64,000 bases of DNA from an uncultured Pelagibacteraceae bacterium (GTDB lineage: Bacteria > Pseudomonadota > Alphaproteobacteria > Pelagibacterales > Pelagibacteraceae). The stretch covers positions 1-64,000 of the forward strand of contig CACBYG010000005.1 in NCBI GenBank assembly GCA_902543535.1. The letters run 5' to 3'. Every line of letters begins with the position of its first letter. The first letter of the stretch is position 1. Below the pieces are notes generated by a model that had not been told where the DNA came from, did no database searches, and saw only the letters and a program-made list of their open reading frames with translations. The position numbers were made by a program, and so were the translations under genes. Shown piece by piece: positions 26,314 to 37,021 of the stretch.

Positions 26314-26868
26314 ATGAAAACTATTGAAGAAATAAACCAACATAACGTAAAAAAGATTCTTTCTGAGAAAAAAATTCCAGATTTTTATCCAGGTGATGTT
26401 GTTAAGGTTGGTGTAAGAATTACTGAAGGTAAAAAAGACAGAATTCAATATTTTGAAGGTGTCTGTATCGCTAAAAAAAGTAGAGATATAAACTCCTCTT
26501 TTACAGTAAGAAAGATTTCTTTCGGAGAAGGAGTTGAAAGAACTTTTCCTTTATATGGAACATTAATAGATTCAATCAAAGTTATAAGATCAGGTAAAGT
26601 TAGAAGAGCGAAACTATATTATTTAAGAGATAGAACTGGTAAATCAGCAAGAATAGCAGAAAAAATAAGAAAAAAAATCGGTATTGATGTTGATGTTAAG
26701 CCAGAAACAGTAACAGAAGAAAACGTTGCTCCCGCAGTAGAGGCACCAAAAGAGGAGGCCCCTAAAATAGAAGCAGTACAAGACGATACTGTTAAAGCTG
26801 AGGAGGCACCAAAAGAAGAGGCTTCTAAGGAAGATCAAAAACTAGAAAGCCCTTCAGAAAAAAAATAA
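26314..26868 (+). CDS. rplS: 50S ribosomal protein L19 with low-complexity acidic C-terminal extension
   Basis: [33 protein letters not shown]..., ending in [14 protein letters not shown]...[12 protein letters not shown]. Confidence 0.93.
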   Translation: MKTIEEINQHNVKKILSEKKIPDFYPGDVVKVGVRITEGKKDRIQYFEGVCIAKKSRDINSSFTVRKISFGEGVERTFPLYGTLIDSIKVIRSGKVRRAKLYYLRDRTGKSARIAEKIRKKIGIDVDVKPETVTEENVAPAVEAPKEEAPKIEAVQDDTVKAEEAPKEEASKEDQKLESPSEKK

Positions 26869-26879
26869 TTTTTTTTTCA

Positions 26880-28283
26880 ATGTCCACAACTCTTTACGAT
26901 AAAATATGGAATGATCACTTAGTTGATCAACAAGATGATGGAACAGCCCTTCTTTTTGTTGATAGACATTTAGTTCATGAGGTGACAAGTCCACAAGCAT
27001 TTGAAGGATTAAGAAATTCAAATAGGAAAGTAAGACATCCTGATTTAACACTAGCAGTTGCAGATCATAATGTTCCAACTACTGATAGGACTAAAGGAAT
27101 AGCTGATCAAGAATCTAAAATACAAGTAGATACTCTAGATGCAAATTGTAAAGAATTTGGTGTTCAACTTTTTGGAATGGATGACAGAAGACAAGGTATT
27201 GTACATATAATTGGTCCAGAACAGGGATTTACTCAACCAGGTACCGTTATTGTATGTGGAGACAGTCATACAGCAACTCATGGAGCCTTTGGAGCTTTAG
27301 CATTTGGAATTGGAACATCAGAAGTTGAACACGTTTTAGCAACACAAACACTAGTTCAGAAGAAAGCAAAAAATTTTAGAATAAATGTTAATGGTAAACT
27401 TCCCCTAGGTGTCACTTCAAAAGATGTAATTCTTCAGATAATTGGAAAAATTGGTACAGCTGGTGGAACAGGTTGTGTAATTGAATATGCAGGAGATTTA
27501 ATAAGATCGTTGAGCGTTGAGCAAAGAATGACGATCTGCAACATGACAATTGAAGGTGGAGCAAGAGCAGGATTGATTGCGCCAGATGAAAAAATATTTG
27601 AGTATTTAAAAGGTAAACCAATGTCACCTAAGGGTGAAAATTGGGAAAAAGCTTTGAATTATTGGAATGGTCTTAAGACTGATAGAGAGGCAAATTTTGA
27701 TAAGGAAATAAATTTAAATGCAGCAGAAATTTTGCCAATGATAACATGGGGAACTTCTCCACAAGATGTTATTACAATTGATGGAAAAGTTCCTAATCCG
27801 CAAAGCGAGACAGATGAGGACAGAAAGAATTCAATTGAAAGATCACTGAAATATATGGGGCTAAAACCTGATATGTCAGCAACAGATATAAAGATTGATA
27901 AGGTTTTTATTGGAAGCTGCACAAACGGAAGAATTGAGGATTTAAGAGAGGCAGCTAAAATTTTAAAAGATAAAAAAATATCATCTCATGTTAATGCAAT
28001 GGTAGTTCCAGGGTCTGGGTTAGTTAAAGAACAAGCTGAACAAGAGGGATTAGATAAGATTTTTATTAGTTCAGGATTTGAGTGGAGGGAGCCAGGCTGC
28101 TCTATGTGTTTAGCCATGAATGCTGATAAACTCAAGCCGGAGGAAAGATGTGCCTCTACTTCAAATAGAAATTTTGAAGGAAGACAAGGTAGAGGCGGCA
28201 GAACTCATTTAGTGAGCCCCGGAATGGCAGCTGCAGCCGCTATTTCAGGAAACCTTGACGATGTTAGAAAGTATCAAAATTAA
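26880..28283 (+). CDS. leuC: 3-isopropylmalate dehydratase large subunit
   Basis: [53 protein letters not shown] motifs. Confidence 0.95.
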   Translation: MSTTLYDKIWNDHLVDQQDDGTALLFVDRHLVHEVTSPQAFEGLRNSNRKVRHPDLTLAVADHNVPTTDRTKGIADQESKIQVDTLDANCKEFGVQLFGMDDRRQGIVHIIGPEQGFTQPGTVIVCGDSHTATHGAFGALAFGIGTSEVEHVLATQTLVQKKAKNFRINVNGKLPLGVTSKDVILQIIGKIGTAGGTGCVIEYAGDLIRSLSVEQRMTICNMTIEGGARAGLIAPDEKIFEYLKGKPMSPKGENWEKALNYWNGLKTDREANFDKEINLNAAEILPMITWGTSPQDVITIDGKVPNPQSETDEDRKNSIERSLKYMGLKPDMSATDIKIDKVFIGSCTNGRIEDLREAAKILKDKKISSHVNAMVVPGSGLVKEQAEQEGLDKIFISSGFEWREPGCSMCLAMNADKLKPEERCASTSNRNFEGRQGRGGRTHLVSPGMAAAAAISGNLDDVRKYQN

Positions 28284-28889
28284 ATGCAAAAGTTTAATAC
28301 ATTAAAAAGTATTCCCGCATACTTACCAATAGTTAATATTGATACGGATATGATTATACCTAAGCAATTTTTAAAAACTATTAAAAGAACTGGACTTGGA
28401 AAAAACCTGTTTTTTGAAATGAGATATGATGATCAAGGAAAAGAAATTGATAATTTTGTCCTTAACAATGATCCATTCAATAAGTCAAAAATTTTAATTG
28501 CAGGCAAAAACTTTGGATGTGGCTCGTCAAGAGAACATGCTCCTTGGGCACTTCTAGATTTTGGAATTACTTGTATAATCAGTTCAAGTTATGCAGATAT
28601 TTTTTATAGTAACTGTTTTAAGAATGGTATTTTGCCAATTATTCTTGAGGAGGAAAAAATAAAAGAGCTTTCAGAATACGCAACCAGAAAGGAAGAAATT
28701 TCAGTTGATTTAAATGAACAAGTAATTGTTTACGGTAATAGCGAAATTAAGTTTGAAATTGATCCATTTAAAAAAAAGTGTTTACTTGAAGGTCTTGATG
28801 ATATCGCTTTATCTTTAAAAAAATCAGACAAAATTAAAACATTTGAAAATAATTTAAAAAATCAAAAACCTTGGATTTTTAATGATTAA
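28284..28889 (+). CDS. leuD: 3-isopropylmalate dehydratase small subunit
   Basis: [31 protein letters not shown] motifs. Confidence 0.95.
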   Translation: MQKFNTLKSIPAYLPIVNIDTDMIIPKQFLKTIKRTGLGKNLFFEMRYDDQGKEIDNFVLNNDPFNKSKILIAGKNFGCGSSREHAPWALLDFGITCIISSSYADIFYSNCFKNGILPIILEEEKIKELSEYATRKEEISVDLNEQVIVYGNSEIKFEIDPFKKKCLLEGLDDIALSLKKSDKIKTFENNLKNQKPWIFND

Positions 28890-29988
28890 GGTAAAAAAAA
28901 GAAAAATTCTTTTATTACCTGGTGATGGTATTGGCCCAGAAGTAATTGGTGAAGTAAAAAAAATTATTAATTGGTTTAATGATAAAAAATCACTAGATTT
29001 TGAAGTAGACGAAGATCTTGCTGGTGGTTGTTCTTATGACAAACATGGAACACCAATTACTGATGAAGTATTTTATAAAGCTTTAGAGAGTGAAGTTGTT
29101 ATGCTAGGCGCGGTAGGTGGACCAAAATGGGATGAAGTTGAATTTTCTAAAAAACCAGAAAGAGCATTATTAAAATTAAGAAAAGAACTAAAACTATTTG
29201 CTAATTTACGACCGGCAATATGTTTTGAACAATTGGTAGGTGCTTCAACTTTAAAACCAGAAGTAGTGTCGGGTTTAGACATAATGATTGTTAGAGAGCT
29301 AACAGGTGGAATATATTTTGGTGAACCAAGAGGAATTAAACCAATTGAGAACGGAGAGAGAAAAGGAATAAATACTCATACATATACGACTAGTGAAATT
29401 GTAAGGGTAGCACGTATCGCATTTGATCTAGCAAGAAAAAGATCAAATAAAGTAACTTCTTGTGAAAAATCAAATGTTATGGAAGCTGGACAGTTATGGA
29501 AGGAAGAAGTTCAAGAACTTCATGATAAAGAATTTAAAGATGTGGAATTAAGCCATATGCTCGCTGACAATTGTGCAATGCAGCTATTAAGAAATCCTAA
29601 ACAATTTGACGTAATTGTAACTGATAATTTATTTGGTGATATGCTTTCAGATCAAGCTTCAATGCTAACAGGTTCTTTAGGCCTATTACCATCAGCATCT
29701 TTAGGTGCAAAAAATAAGGATGGAGAAATGAGAGCCATGTACGAACCTATTCATGGTTCAGCACCTGATATTGCTGGTAAATCTATAGCAAATCCTATTG
29801 CTTCTATTTTAAGTTTTGCTATGGCCCTAAGATATTCTTTAGACTTAGATAATGAGGCTGATGCATTAGAAAAAGCAGTACAGCAGGTATTAAATGATGA
29901 TTTAAGAACTAAAGATATTCTATCAGATGGAATGAAAGAGGTATCAACTTCAGCAATGGGTAATGCGATAATTTCAAAATTGCAATAA
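28882..29988 (+). CDS. leuB: 3-isopropylmalate dehydrogenase
   Basis: [54 protein letters not shown]. Confidence 0.95.
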   Translation: MIKVKKRKILLLPGDGIGPEVIGEVKKIINWFNDKKSLDFEVDEDLAGGCSYDKHGTPITDEVFYKALESEVVMLGAVGGPKWDEVEFSKKPERALLKLRKELKLFANLRPAICFEQLVGASTLKPEVVSGLDIMIVRELTGGIYFGEPRGIKPIENGERKGINTHTYTTSEIVRVARIAFDLARKRSNKVTSCEKSNVMEAGQLWKEEVQELHDKEFKDVELSHMLADNCAMQLLRNPKQFDVIVTDNLFGDMLSDQASMLTGSLGLLPSASLGAKNKDGEMRAMYEPIHGSAPDIAGKSIANPIASILSFAMALRYSLDLDNEADALEKAVQQVLNDDLRTKDILSDGMKEVSTSAMGNAIISKLQ

Positions 29989-30014
29989 ATCTATAATTAT
30001 TCTAAGCTTTTAAA

Positions 30015-31778
30015 ATGCCAAGTTATACAGCTCCAGTAAAAGATATGATGTTTCTTTATGACAAGTTAAGAGACAATAAAAACTATAATGAATTGGAAAA
30101 ATACAATGAAGTTAATTCTGATTTAGTAAAAGATATTTTAGAGGAAGCAGCTAAAATAAATCAAAATTTAATATTACCACTTGCAAAAATAGGAGATGAA
30201 AATCCTGCAGTGTTGGAAAATGGAGTTGTTAGAACTCCCCCAGGTTATAAAGAGGCGTACCAAAAATATATAGAAGATGGATGGACATCATTATCTTGTG
30301 ATCCAAAATATGGCGGTCAAGGGATGCCCAAAACTGTAAGCGCTTTTTTCGATGAAATGTTATCATCTGCAAGCTTATCATTTAAACTTTATAGTGAATT
30401 AAGTATTGGGGCTTATAATTGTATTAATCACCATGCTACAGATGAAATAAAGAATAAATACTTACCAAAAATGGTTGAGGGTAAATGGAGTGGCACAATG
30501 TGTTTAACTGAACCAGTTTGTGGAACTGATTTAGGACTCCTAAAAACTAAAGCTGAAAAACAAACTGATGGAACATATAAACTAAGTGGTCAAAAAATAT
30601 TCATTACCTCTGGTGATCAGGATTTGACAGAAAATATTATTCATTTGGTAATTGCTAGAGCTACAGACTCTCCTGCTGGAACTAAAGGCATAAGTTTATT
30701 TTTAGTCCCTAAATTTATAGTTAATGAGGATGGAACTATTGGCCCTAGGAATGGAGTATCAACAGGATCTATTGAAAGTAAAATGGGAATAAAGGGTTCG
30801 GCTACCTGTGTTTTAAATTTTGATGATGCAACTGGTTTTATGATTGGAGCTAAAGACAAGGGTTTAAGTGCTATGTTCACAATGATGAATTTAGAGAGAA
30901 TAGTAGTTGGGATACAAGGTTTAGGCCTATCCGAAATTGCTTATCAGAACTCACTTGCATATGCGAAAGAGAGAAAACAAGGAAAAACAAATAATACCAA
31001 GTCAACTAATGGTGCAGATTTTATAATTGAACATGCTGATATAAGAAAATCTTTACTAAATATGAAATCAATAATTGAGGGAGAAAGAGCATTATGTTTT
31101 TGGTTATCTCAACAAACTGAGGTTAGCCTTTATCACCCTGACGAAAAAATAAAACAAGAAGCATCCGATTATGTCTCATTAATGACACCAGTAGTAAAAT
31201 CATTATTTACTGATTTAGCTATGGAAATAACAAATGACGCAATGCAAATTCACGGTGGGTACGGGTATACAAAAGATCAAGGAATTGAGCAATTATATCG
31301 AGATAATCGTATTACTCCTATTTATGAGGGAACAAACTCAGTTCAGGCAGCTGATTTAGTATTTAGAAAATTATCGAATAAAAATGGCAATATAATTGCC
31401 AGATTCCTAGACATGGTTAAGTCTGAGTGTGAAAGTAAAAAAGGAAAAGTTGAAACTTTTTCAAAAGAATTAAATCATTACTTAGATATATTATCCAAGT
31501 TTACAGGCTGGATCAGTGATCAAAGTAAAATTGAAAAAGATGATGTAAGTGCAGCAGCGAATGATTATTTAAGAACACTTGGATATGTTTCAATTGCGTA
31601 TTCTTGGATAAAAGTTTTAGAAGTTAGTTTTAATGACTATGAGAAAAATAAAGACTTTTACTCTGATAAAATCAATACAGCTAAATTTTATTTTGAAAAA
31701 GTATTGCCTAGAGCAGAGTATCATTATAAATCTGCAATTTCTGGAAGCTCAAATATAATGAAATTTAATTTTATTTAG
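30015..31778 (+). CDS. dmdC: Acyl-CoA dehydrogenase, likely 3-methylmercaptopropionyl-CoA dehydrogenase DmdC
   Basis: 587 aa, CLTEPVCGTDLG, QIHGGYGYTKDQGIEQLYRDNRITPIYEGTNSVQ; cluster context with dmdA and dmdB. Confidence 0.8.
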   Translation: MPSYTAPVKDMMFLYDKLRDNKNYNELEKYNEVNSDLVKDILEEAAKINQNLILPLAKIGDENPAVLENGVVRTPPGYKEAYQKYIEDGWTSLSCDPKYGGQGMPKTVSAFFDEMLSSASLSFKLYSELSIGAYNCINHHATDEIKNKYLPKMVEGKWSGTMCLTEPVCGTDLGLLKTKAEKQTDGTYKLSGQKIFITSGDQDLTENIIHLVIARATDSPAGTKGISLFLVPKFIVNEDGTIGPRNGVSTGSIESKMGIKGSATCVLNFDDATGFMIGAKDKGLSAMFTMMNLERIVVGIQGLGLSEIAYQNSLAYAKERKQGKTNNTKSTNGADFIIEHADIRKSLLNMKSIIEGERALCFWLSQQTEVSLYHPDEKIKQEASDYVSLMTPVVKSLFTDLAMEITNDAMQIHGGYGYTKDQGIEQLYRDNRITPIYEGTNSVQAADLVFRKLSNKNGNIIARFLDMVKSECESKKGKVETFSKELNHYLDILSKFTGWISDQSKIEKDDVSAAANDYLRTLGYVSIAYSWIKVLEVSFNDYEKNKDFYSDKINTAKFYFEKVLPRAEYHYKSAISGSSNIMKFNFI

Positions 31779-31780
31779 CA

Positions 31781-33397
31781 ATGAGTCATTATGATACTAA
31801 TTTGGACAAAAACCAAGCTAATCATGTTCCGTTAACTCCTTTAACATTTTTAAAAAGAGCAACTGAAATTTATCCAAACTATGAAGCGATAGTATATGAA
31901 GACAGAAAATATACCTGGAGTGAAGTTTACAAAAGAGTAGTAAAATTTGCCAGTGCATTGTCTAAAATTGGTATTAAAAAGGGTGATACTGTTTCATTCT
32001 TAGCATTTAATACACCTGAAATATTCGAAGCACACTACTCTGTTCCTATGACAGGAGCGGTTTTAAATACAATTAATATTAGATTAGATGCAAACACGAT
32101 TGCATATATTTTAAATCATAGTGATGCAAAAGTTTTAGTTGTTGATAGACAGCTACATGTAGAAGTTAAAAAAGCTTTAAAAACTTTAGATAAAAAAATT
32201 ACAATTATAGATATAAATGATAAATATGCCGACCAATCAAAGTGTGAAAAAATTGGTGAGCATGAATATGAAAATTTTTTAAATACTGGGGATGAAAATT
32301 ATAACTGGCAAATGCCAGAGGATGAGTGGCAGTCTATTTCTTTAAGTTATACTTCAGGCACAACTGGAAATCCAAAAGGTGTAGTTTATCATCACAGAGG
32401 TGCTTATTTAATGTCTACAGGAAGTTCTGTTGCATGGAATATGCCTAACCGACTAAATTTTTTAACGATTGTACCAATGTTTCATTGTAATGGTTGGTGT
32501 TACCCATGGACGATCCCGATGTTGAATGGAAGGACTATTTGTTTAAGAAATATAGATATTAAAAAAATATTTGAACTAATTGATAAATACGATGTAACGC
32601 ATTTTGGTGGAGCACCTATTGTTTTAAACATGATTACTGGAGCCCCAGAAGCTGATAAAAAAAAATTAAAGAATAAAGTTTATGTTTTAACTGCTGGAGC
32701 GCCTCCTCCTAGTATAATCTTTAAAAAAATGAAAGCTCTGGGTTTTGAGGTAATGCATGTTTATGGACTTACAGAAACATATGGACATGTTACCCAATGT
32801 GCTTGGAATGATGAGTGGAATGACTTTGATGAGGATAAACAAAATGAAATTAAAGCAAGGCAGGGTGTAAGATACCCAAATACAGAAGGTGTAACAATAT
32901 TAGATCCTGAAACCATGAAAGAAGTTCCAAAGGATGGTAAAACTATTGGTGAAATAATGATTAGAGGTAATGTAGTAATGAAGGGATACTTTAAAGATAA
33001 AGATGCTACAGATAAGGCTATGAAGGGTGGCTGGTTTCACACTGGTGATTTAGCTGTGATGCATCCTGATGGATATGTAAAAATACAAGATAGATCTAAA
33101 GATATAATTATTTCTGGAGGAGAAAATATTTCTTCGATTGAAATTGAAAATACTCTTTCTAAACATCCGTCAGTTTCTATTGCAGCTGTAGTTGCAAAAC
33201 CTGACGAGAAATGGGGTGAAGTTCCATGTGCTTTTATCGAAATGGTAAAAGATAAACCAGCAAGTGAAAAAGAATTAATTGATTTTTGTAAAGAAACTTT
33301 AGCAGGATTTAAAGTACCAAAAAAAGTAATTTTCTGTGAGCTACCAAAAACCTCTACAGGAAAAATTCAGAAGTTTGAACTAAGAAAACAATTCTAG
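31781..33397 (+). CDS. dmdB: Acyl-CoA synthetase, likely 3-methylmercaptopropionate-CoA ligase DmdB
   Basis: SYTSGTTGNPKGVVYHHRGAY, GWFHTGDLAVMHPDGYVKIQDRSKD; upstream of dmdA. Confidence 0.82.
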   Translation: MSHYDTNLDKNQANHVPLTPLTFLKRATEIYPNYEAIVYEDRKYTWSEVYKRVVKFASALSKIGIKKGDTVSFLAFNTPEIFEAHYSVPMTGAVLNTINIRLDANTIAYILNHSDAKVLVVDRQLHVEVKKALKTLDKKITIIDINDKYADQSKCEKIGEHEYENFLNTGDENYNWQMPEDEWQSISLSYTSGTTGNPKGVVYHHRGAYLMSTGSSVAWNMPNRLNFLTIVPMFHCNGWCYPWTIPMLNGRTICLRNIDIKKIFELIDKYDVTHFGGAPIVLNMITGAPEADKKKLKNKVYVLTAGAPPPSIIFKKMKALGFEVMHVYGLTETYGHVTQCAWNDEWNDFDEDKQNEIKARQGVRYPNTEGVTILDPETMKEVPKDGKTIGEIMIRGNVVMKGYFKDKDATDKAMKGGWFHTGDLAVMHPDGYVKIQDRSKDIIISGGENISSIEIENTLSKHPSVSIAAVVAKPDEKWGEVPCAFIEMVKDKPASEKELIDFCKETLAGFKVPKKVIFCELPKTSTGKIQKFELRKQF

Positions 33398-33405
33398 GTA
33401 ATTAT

Positions 33406-34182
33406 TTGATTTTCCAAGTAGAAAACAAAAATGTCCATGCATCAGATGCAGGTCAAGGTGTTGATCCAAAAAAACAAACCATTGTATTTTTGCATGGGAG
33501 TGGAATGTCACATATTATTTGGTCTTTGACGGAGCAATTTTTTTCAAATCAAAATTTTAATGTTTTATCAATAGATTTACCTGGACATGGAAATTCCGAT
33601 GGTCCCTGTATTAATACTATAGAAAAAATCACAGATTGGTTAGAAAAAGCATTTATTCAGTTAAATTTAAATGATTTAGTTTTAATTGGACACTCTCAGG
33701 GATGTTTAGAAATTTTAGAATTTGCTCATAAATACCCAACTAGAATAAAAAAATTAATTTTTGTCGGTGGTTCGTATAAAATGCCAGTTCATCCAGATTT
33801 AATTGAATTAGCAAAAAATGGTGACTCAGATGCTGTTAAATTGATGATGAAGTGGGGGTATGAGGGTTCAAAAAAATTTATCGGTGGCAATCCAATTGAA
33901 AGGATCATTCAATCACCAAGAGATATCAGTGAAATATTGGCAGTTGATCTTATTGCTTGTAACAATTACTCAAACGGTAAAAAGGCTGCTGGCTCAATAA
34001 ATTGTCCAAGCATGTTTATATTTGGTGCACTTGATAAGATGGTTAACATAGAAGTAGGAAAAAAATTTTCAAATCTCGTACAAAATTCATCTACCCATAT
34101 TTTCGAAGGCTGTGGTCATATGATTATGATTGAAAAAGCATTTGAAATGAGAGAAAAGGTCCTAGAATTTTTAAAAAAATGA
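33406..34182 (+). CDS. Alpha/beta-fold hydrolase in DMSP cluster
   Basis: TTG start; [34 protein letters not shown]. Confidence 0.82.
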   Translation: MIFQVENKNVHASDAGQGVDPKKQTIVFLHGSGMSHIIWSLTEQFFSNQNFNVLSIDLPGHGNSDGPCINTIEKITDWLEKAFIQLNLNDLVLIGHSQGCLEILEFAHKYPTRIKKLIFVGGSYKMPVHPDLIELAKNGDSDAVKLMMKWGYEGSKKFIGGNPIERIIQSPRDISEILAVDLIACNNYSNGKKAAGSINCPSMFIFGALDKMVNIEVGKKFSNLVQNSSTHIFEGCGHMIMIEKAFEMREKVLEFLKK

Positions 34183-35288
34183 AAAACTTTTCTATTGCAA
34201 AATCAAGAAGACTGCGAAGTACTCCTTATACAGACAGAATAGAAGCTCATGGTGTGAGTAGTTACACAGTTTATAATCACATGTTACTTCCAGCATCATT
34301 TAAATCTTTAGAAAGTGACTATCGTCATTTAAAAAAATATGTTCAAGTTTGGGATGTTGCAGCAGAGAGACAAGTTGAAATCTCTGGAAAAGATTCATCT
34401 AAATTAGTCCAATTAATGACTTGTAGAGATTTATCTAAATCAAAAGTTGGAAAATGTTATTACGCTCCATTAATTGATAACGATGGACTTTTAGTTAATG
34501 ACCCAATAATTAACAAACTTGCAGAGGATAAATGGTGGTTGTCTATAGCTGATGCAGATGTAATATTTTTTGCAAAAGGCCTTGCAGCTGGAAACAAATT
34601 TGAAGTTGAAATTAATGAACCAAATGTAAATATTTTAGCTGTTCAAGGGCCTTTAGCTGACGATTTAATGTCAAAATTATTTGGTGAAGAGATTAGAAAA
34701 TTAAAATTTTTTAATTTTGATTACTTTGAATTAAAAGGTTACAAATATTTTATTGCAAGATCTGGATGGTCCAAACAAGGTGGATTTGAAGTCTATGTTG
34801 ATAACGATATTGCAGGTCAGAATTTATATGATTATTTATTTGAAGAGGGAAAAGAATTTAATGTTAAGCCAGGTTGTCCAAATTTAATTGAGAGAATAGA
34901 AGGTGCACTATTGTCATACGGAAATGATTTTGACAACAGAGACAATCCGTTTGAAGCAAATTTTGATAAATTTATTCACCTAGACAGCGATGTTGATTTT
35001 TTAGGTAAAGAAAAACTTAAGAAAATAAAAGAAAAAGGAATAACTAGAAAACTTATGGGTGTAAAAATTGAACACAATAAAATTGATATGTATTGTGAAA
35101 AAACTTTATTTGCTGATAATAAAGAAGTAGTTGGATATGTTAGATCAGCCACATTTTCTCCCACATTTAATAAAGTTATTGGAATTGCAATGATTAATAA
35201 ACCCTACTGGAATGCAAAAAATCAGTTTAATATAGAAATTAATGAAAAAATATATGTGGGTTCTGTTTGTGATTTACCCCTCGTCTAA
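34179..35288 (+). CDS. dmdA: Dimethylsulfoniopropionate demethylase
   Basis: 369 aa GcvT-fold protein; [42 protein letters not shown]-terminus recalled as SAR11 DmdA; adjacent dmdB and dmdC candidates. Confidence 0.9.
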   Translation: MKNFSIAKSRRLRSTPYTDRIEAHGVSSYTVYNHMLLPASFKSLESDYRHLKKYVQVWDVAAERQVEISGKDSSKLVQLMTCRDLSKSKVGKCYYAPLIDNDGLLVNDPIINKLAEDKWWLSIADADVIFFAKGLAAGNKFEVEINEPNVNILAVQGPLADDLMSKLFGEEIRKLKFFNFDYFELKGYKYFIARSGWSKQGGFEVYVDNDIAGQNLYDYLFEEGKEFNVKPGCPNLIERIEGALLSYGNDFDNRDNPFEANFDKFIHLDSDVDFLGKEKLKKIKEKGITRKLMGVKIEHNKIDMYCEKTLFADNKEVVGYVRSATFSPTFNKVIGIAMINKPYWNAKNQFNIEINEKIYVGSVCDLPLV

Positions 35289-35309
35289 AATTAAAAGTTG
35301 TTTGGTTTT

Positions 35310-36320
35310 ATGAATATAGCAATTGTAGGTGCAACAGGAAATGTTGGTAGAAAAATAATAGAAATTCTAGAGGAGAAAAAAATAAATATTGAAAATCTTT
35401 TTTTATTAGCTTCAAAAAAAAGTGAAGGAAAAAAAATTAACTACAACGGAAAAGAACACACAGTAACTAATCTTGAAAAATTTGACTTTTCCTCTGTTAA
35501 AATTGCTTTTTTTGCAGCAGGAAGTGGGATAGCTGAAAAATGGGCTCATGTTGCTGCTGAAAAAACTATTGTTATAGACAATTCAAAATATTTTAGAAAA
35601 GACCCTGATATTCCATTAATTGTTCCTGAAGTTAATTCAAAAAAATTATCTGATGTAAAAAATAAAAATATTATTGCTAATGCTAATTGTTCAGTGATTC
35701 CAGTTGTTGTGGCTTTAAAACCTTTGCATGATTTGTACAATATAAATCGTATAGTCGCATCTACATATCAGTCAGTATCTGGAGCTGGTAAATCAGCTAT
35801 GGATGAATTATTATCTCAAACAGAGGATTATTTTCAAAATAAAGAAATAGACTCAAAAAATTTTACTAAGCAAATAGCCTTTAATGCAATTCCTCATATT
35901 GATAGTTTTTTAGAAAATGGTTACACAAAAGAGGAACAAAAAACTACTGATGAAATTAAAAAAATTTTAGATAAAAAAATTAAAATAACTTCTACTTGTG
36001 TTAGGATACCTGTTCTTGTTTCTCACTGTATTAGTGCAAATGTAGAATTTGATAAAAAATGTAATTTGGATGAAATAAGAAAAGTTCTATCTACCTCCCC
36101 TGGGTGCAAGGTTATTGATGAACATCAGGACGGGGGTTATATAACACCAGTTGAGGCTGAGGATAAATTTGAAACTTTTATTTCAAGAATAAGATTGGAT
36201 GAGTCTCGTGAAAATACAATAAATTTGTGGATCGTATCAGATAATTTAGTAAAAGGGGCGGCATTGAACGCAGTACAAATTGCTGAAAGTTTGATTACAA
36301 ATGATTTTTATGGAAGATAA
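35310..36320 (+). CDS. asd: Aspartate-semialdehyde dehydrogenase
   Basis: ATG at 35310; NIAIVGATGNVGRKII, ANANCSVIPVVVALKPLHD, STYQSVSGAGKSAMDEL. Confidence 0.93.
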   Translation: MNIAIVGATGNVGRKIIEILEEKKINIENLFLLASKKSEGKKINYNGKEHTVTNLEKFDFSSVKIAFFAAGSGIAEKWAHVAAEKTIVIDNSKYFRKDPDIPLIVPEVNSKKLSDVKNKNIIANANCSVIPVVVALKPLHDLYNINRIVASTYQSVSGAGKSAMDELLSQTEDYFQNKEIDSKNFTKQIAFNAIPHIDSFLENGYTKEEQKTTDEIKKILDKKIKITSTCVRIPVLVSHCISANVEFDKKCNLDEIRKVLSTSPGCKVIDEHQDGGYITPVEAEDKFETFISRIRLDESRENTINLWIVSDNLVKGAALNAVQIAESLITNDFYGR

Positions 36321-36693
36321 AAAACCACTTTCACCACATATACAAATTTATAGATGGCATATCTCTTCATTGGTATCTATTTCTCATAGAATAACTGGTA
36401 TAATTAATATTATAGCTATTACATTTATTTGTGTTTGGTCTGGCTGGTTAATTCTAGGTGAAGCAAATTACACTTTAATAAATTTTTTTCTTAACTCAAT
36501 TTTTGGTAAGTTTGTTGTTTTAGGAGTCGTTTGGTCATTTAGTTTCCAAGTTTTGAGTGAAATAAGACATCTAATAATGGATATGGGATATGGTTTCGAA
36601 TTACAAACAACTCGTATAACGGGCTTGCTTGTTATATTTGGTTCATTCCTGCTTACAGTAGCTATTTATTTAATTGGTAGAAATTTTTTTTAA
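36310..36693 (+). CDS. sdhC: Succinate dehydrogenase cytochrome b556 subunit SdhC (heme-ligand His replaced by Gln)
   Basis: PLSPHIQIYRWHISSLVSISHRITG, IRHLIMDMGYG; next to sdhDAB. Confidence 0.9.
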   Translation: MEDKKPLSPHIQIYRWHISSLVSISHRITGIINIIAITFICVWSGWLILGEANYTLINFFLNSIFGKFVVLGVVWSFSFQVLSEIRHLIMDMGYGFELQTTRITGLLVIFGSFLLTVAIYLIGRNFF

Positions 36694-36694
36694 T

Positions 36695-37021
36695 ATGAAT
36701 TTAGCAACAAAAAAATGGATTTTTACAAAAGCTTCATCAGTAATTTTATTACCCCTTATGCTTTGGTTTATTTTAAGTTTTGTATCTATTTACGATCAAG
36801 GCTATTTAGAAATTTTAAATTTTTTTATCACTCCAATAAATAAACTTCTCTTTAGTTTATTTATTATATGTGCATTTTTTTTCTCATCATTAACTATTAG
36901 TGAGGTTTTTGAGGACTATATTGCTAATGAAAAAATCAAAAATGTCGCAAACAGACTATTGTATATTTCTGCTATAGGTATTTCATTTTTAACAATAATT
37001 ATTATATTTAATCTTAAATAA
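36695..37021 (+). CDS. sdhD: Succinate dehydrogenase membrane anchor SdhD (heme-ligand His replaced by Phe)
   Basis: ATG at 36695; three hydrophobic segments and [12 protein letters not shown] motif; between sdhC and sdhA. Confidence 0.85.
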   Translation: MNLATKKWIFTKASSVILLPLMLWFILSFVSIYDQGYLEILNFFITPINKLLFSLFIICAFFFSSLTISEVFEDYIANEKIKNVANRLLYISAIGISFLTIIIIFNLK

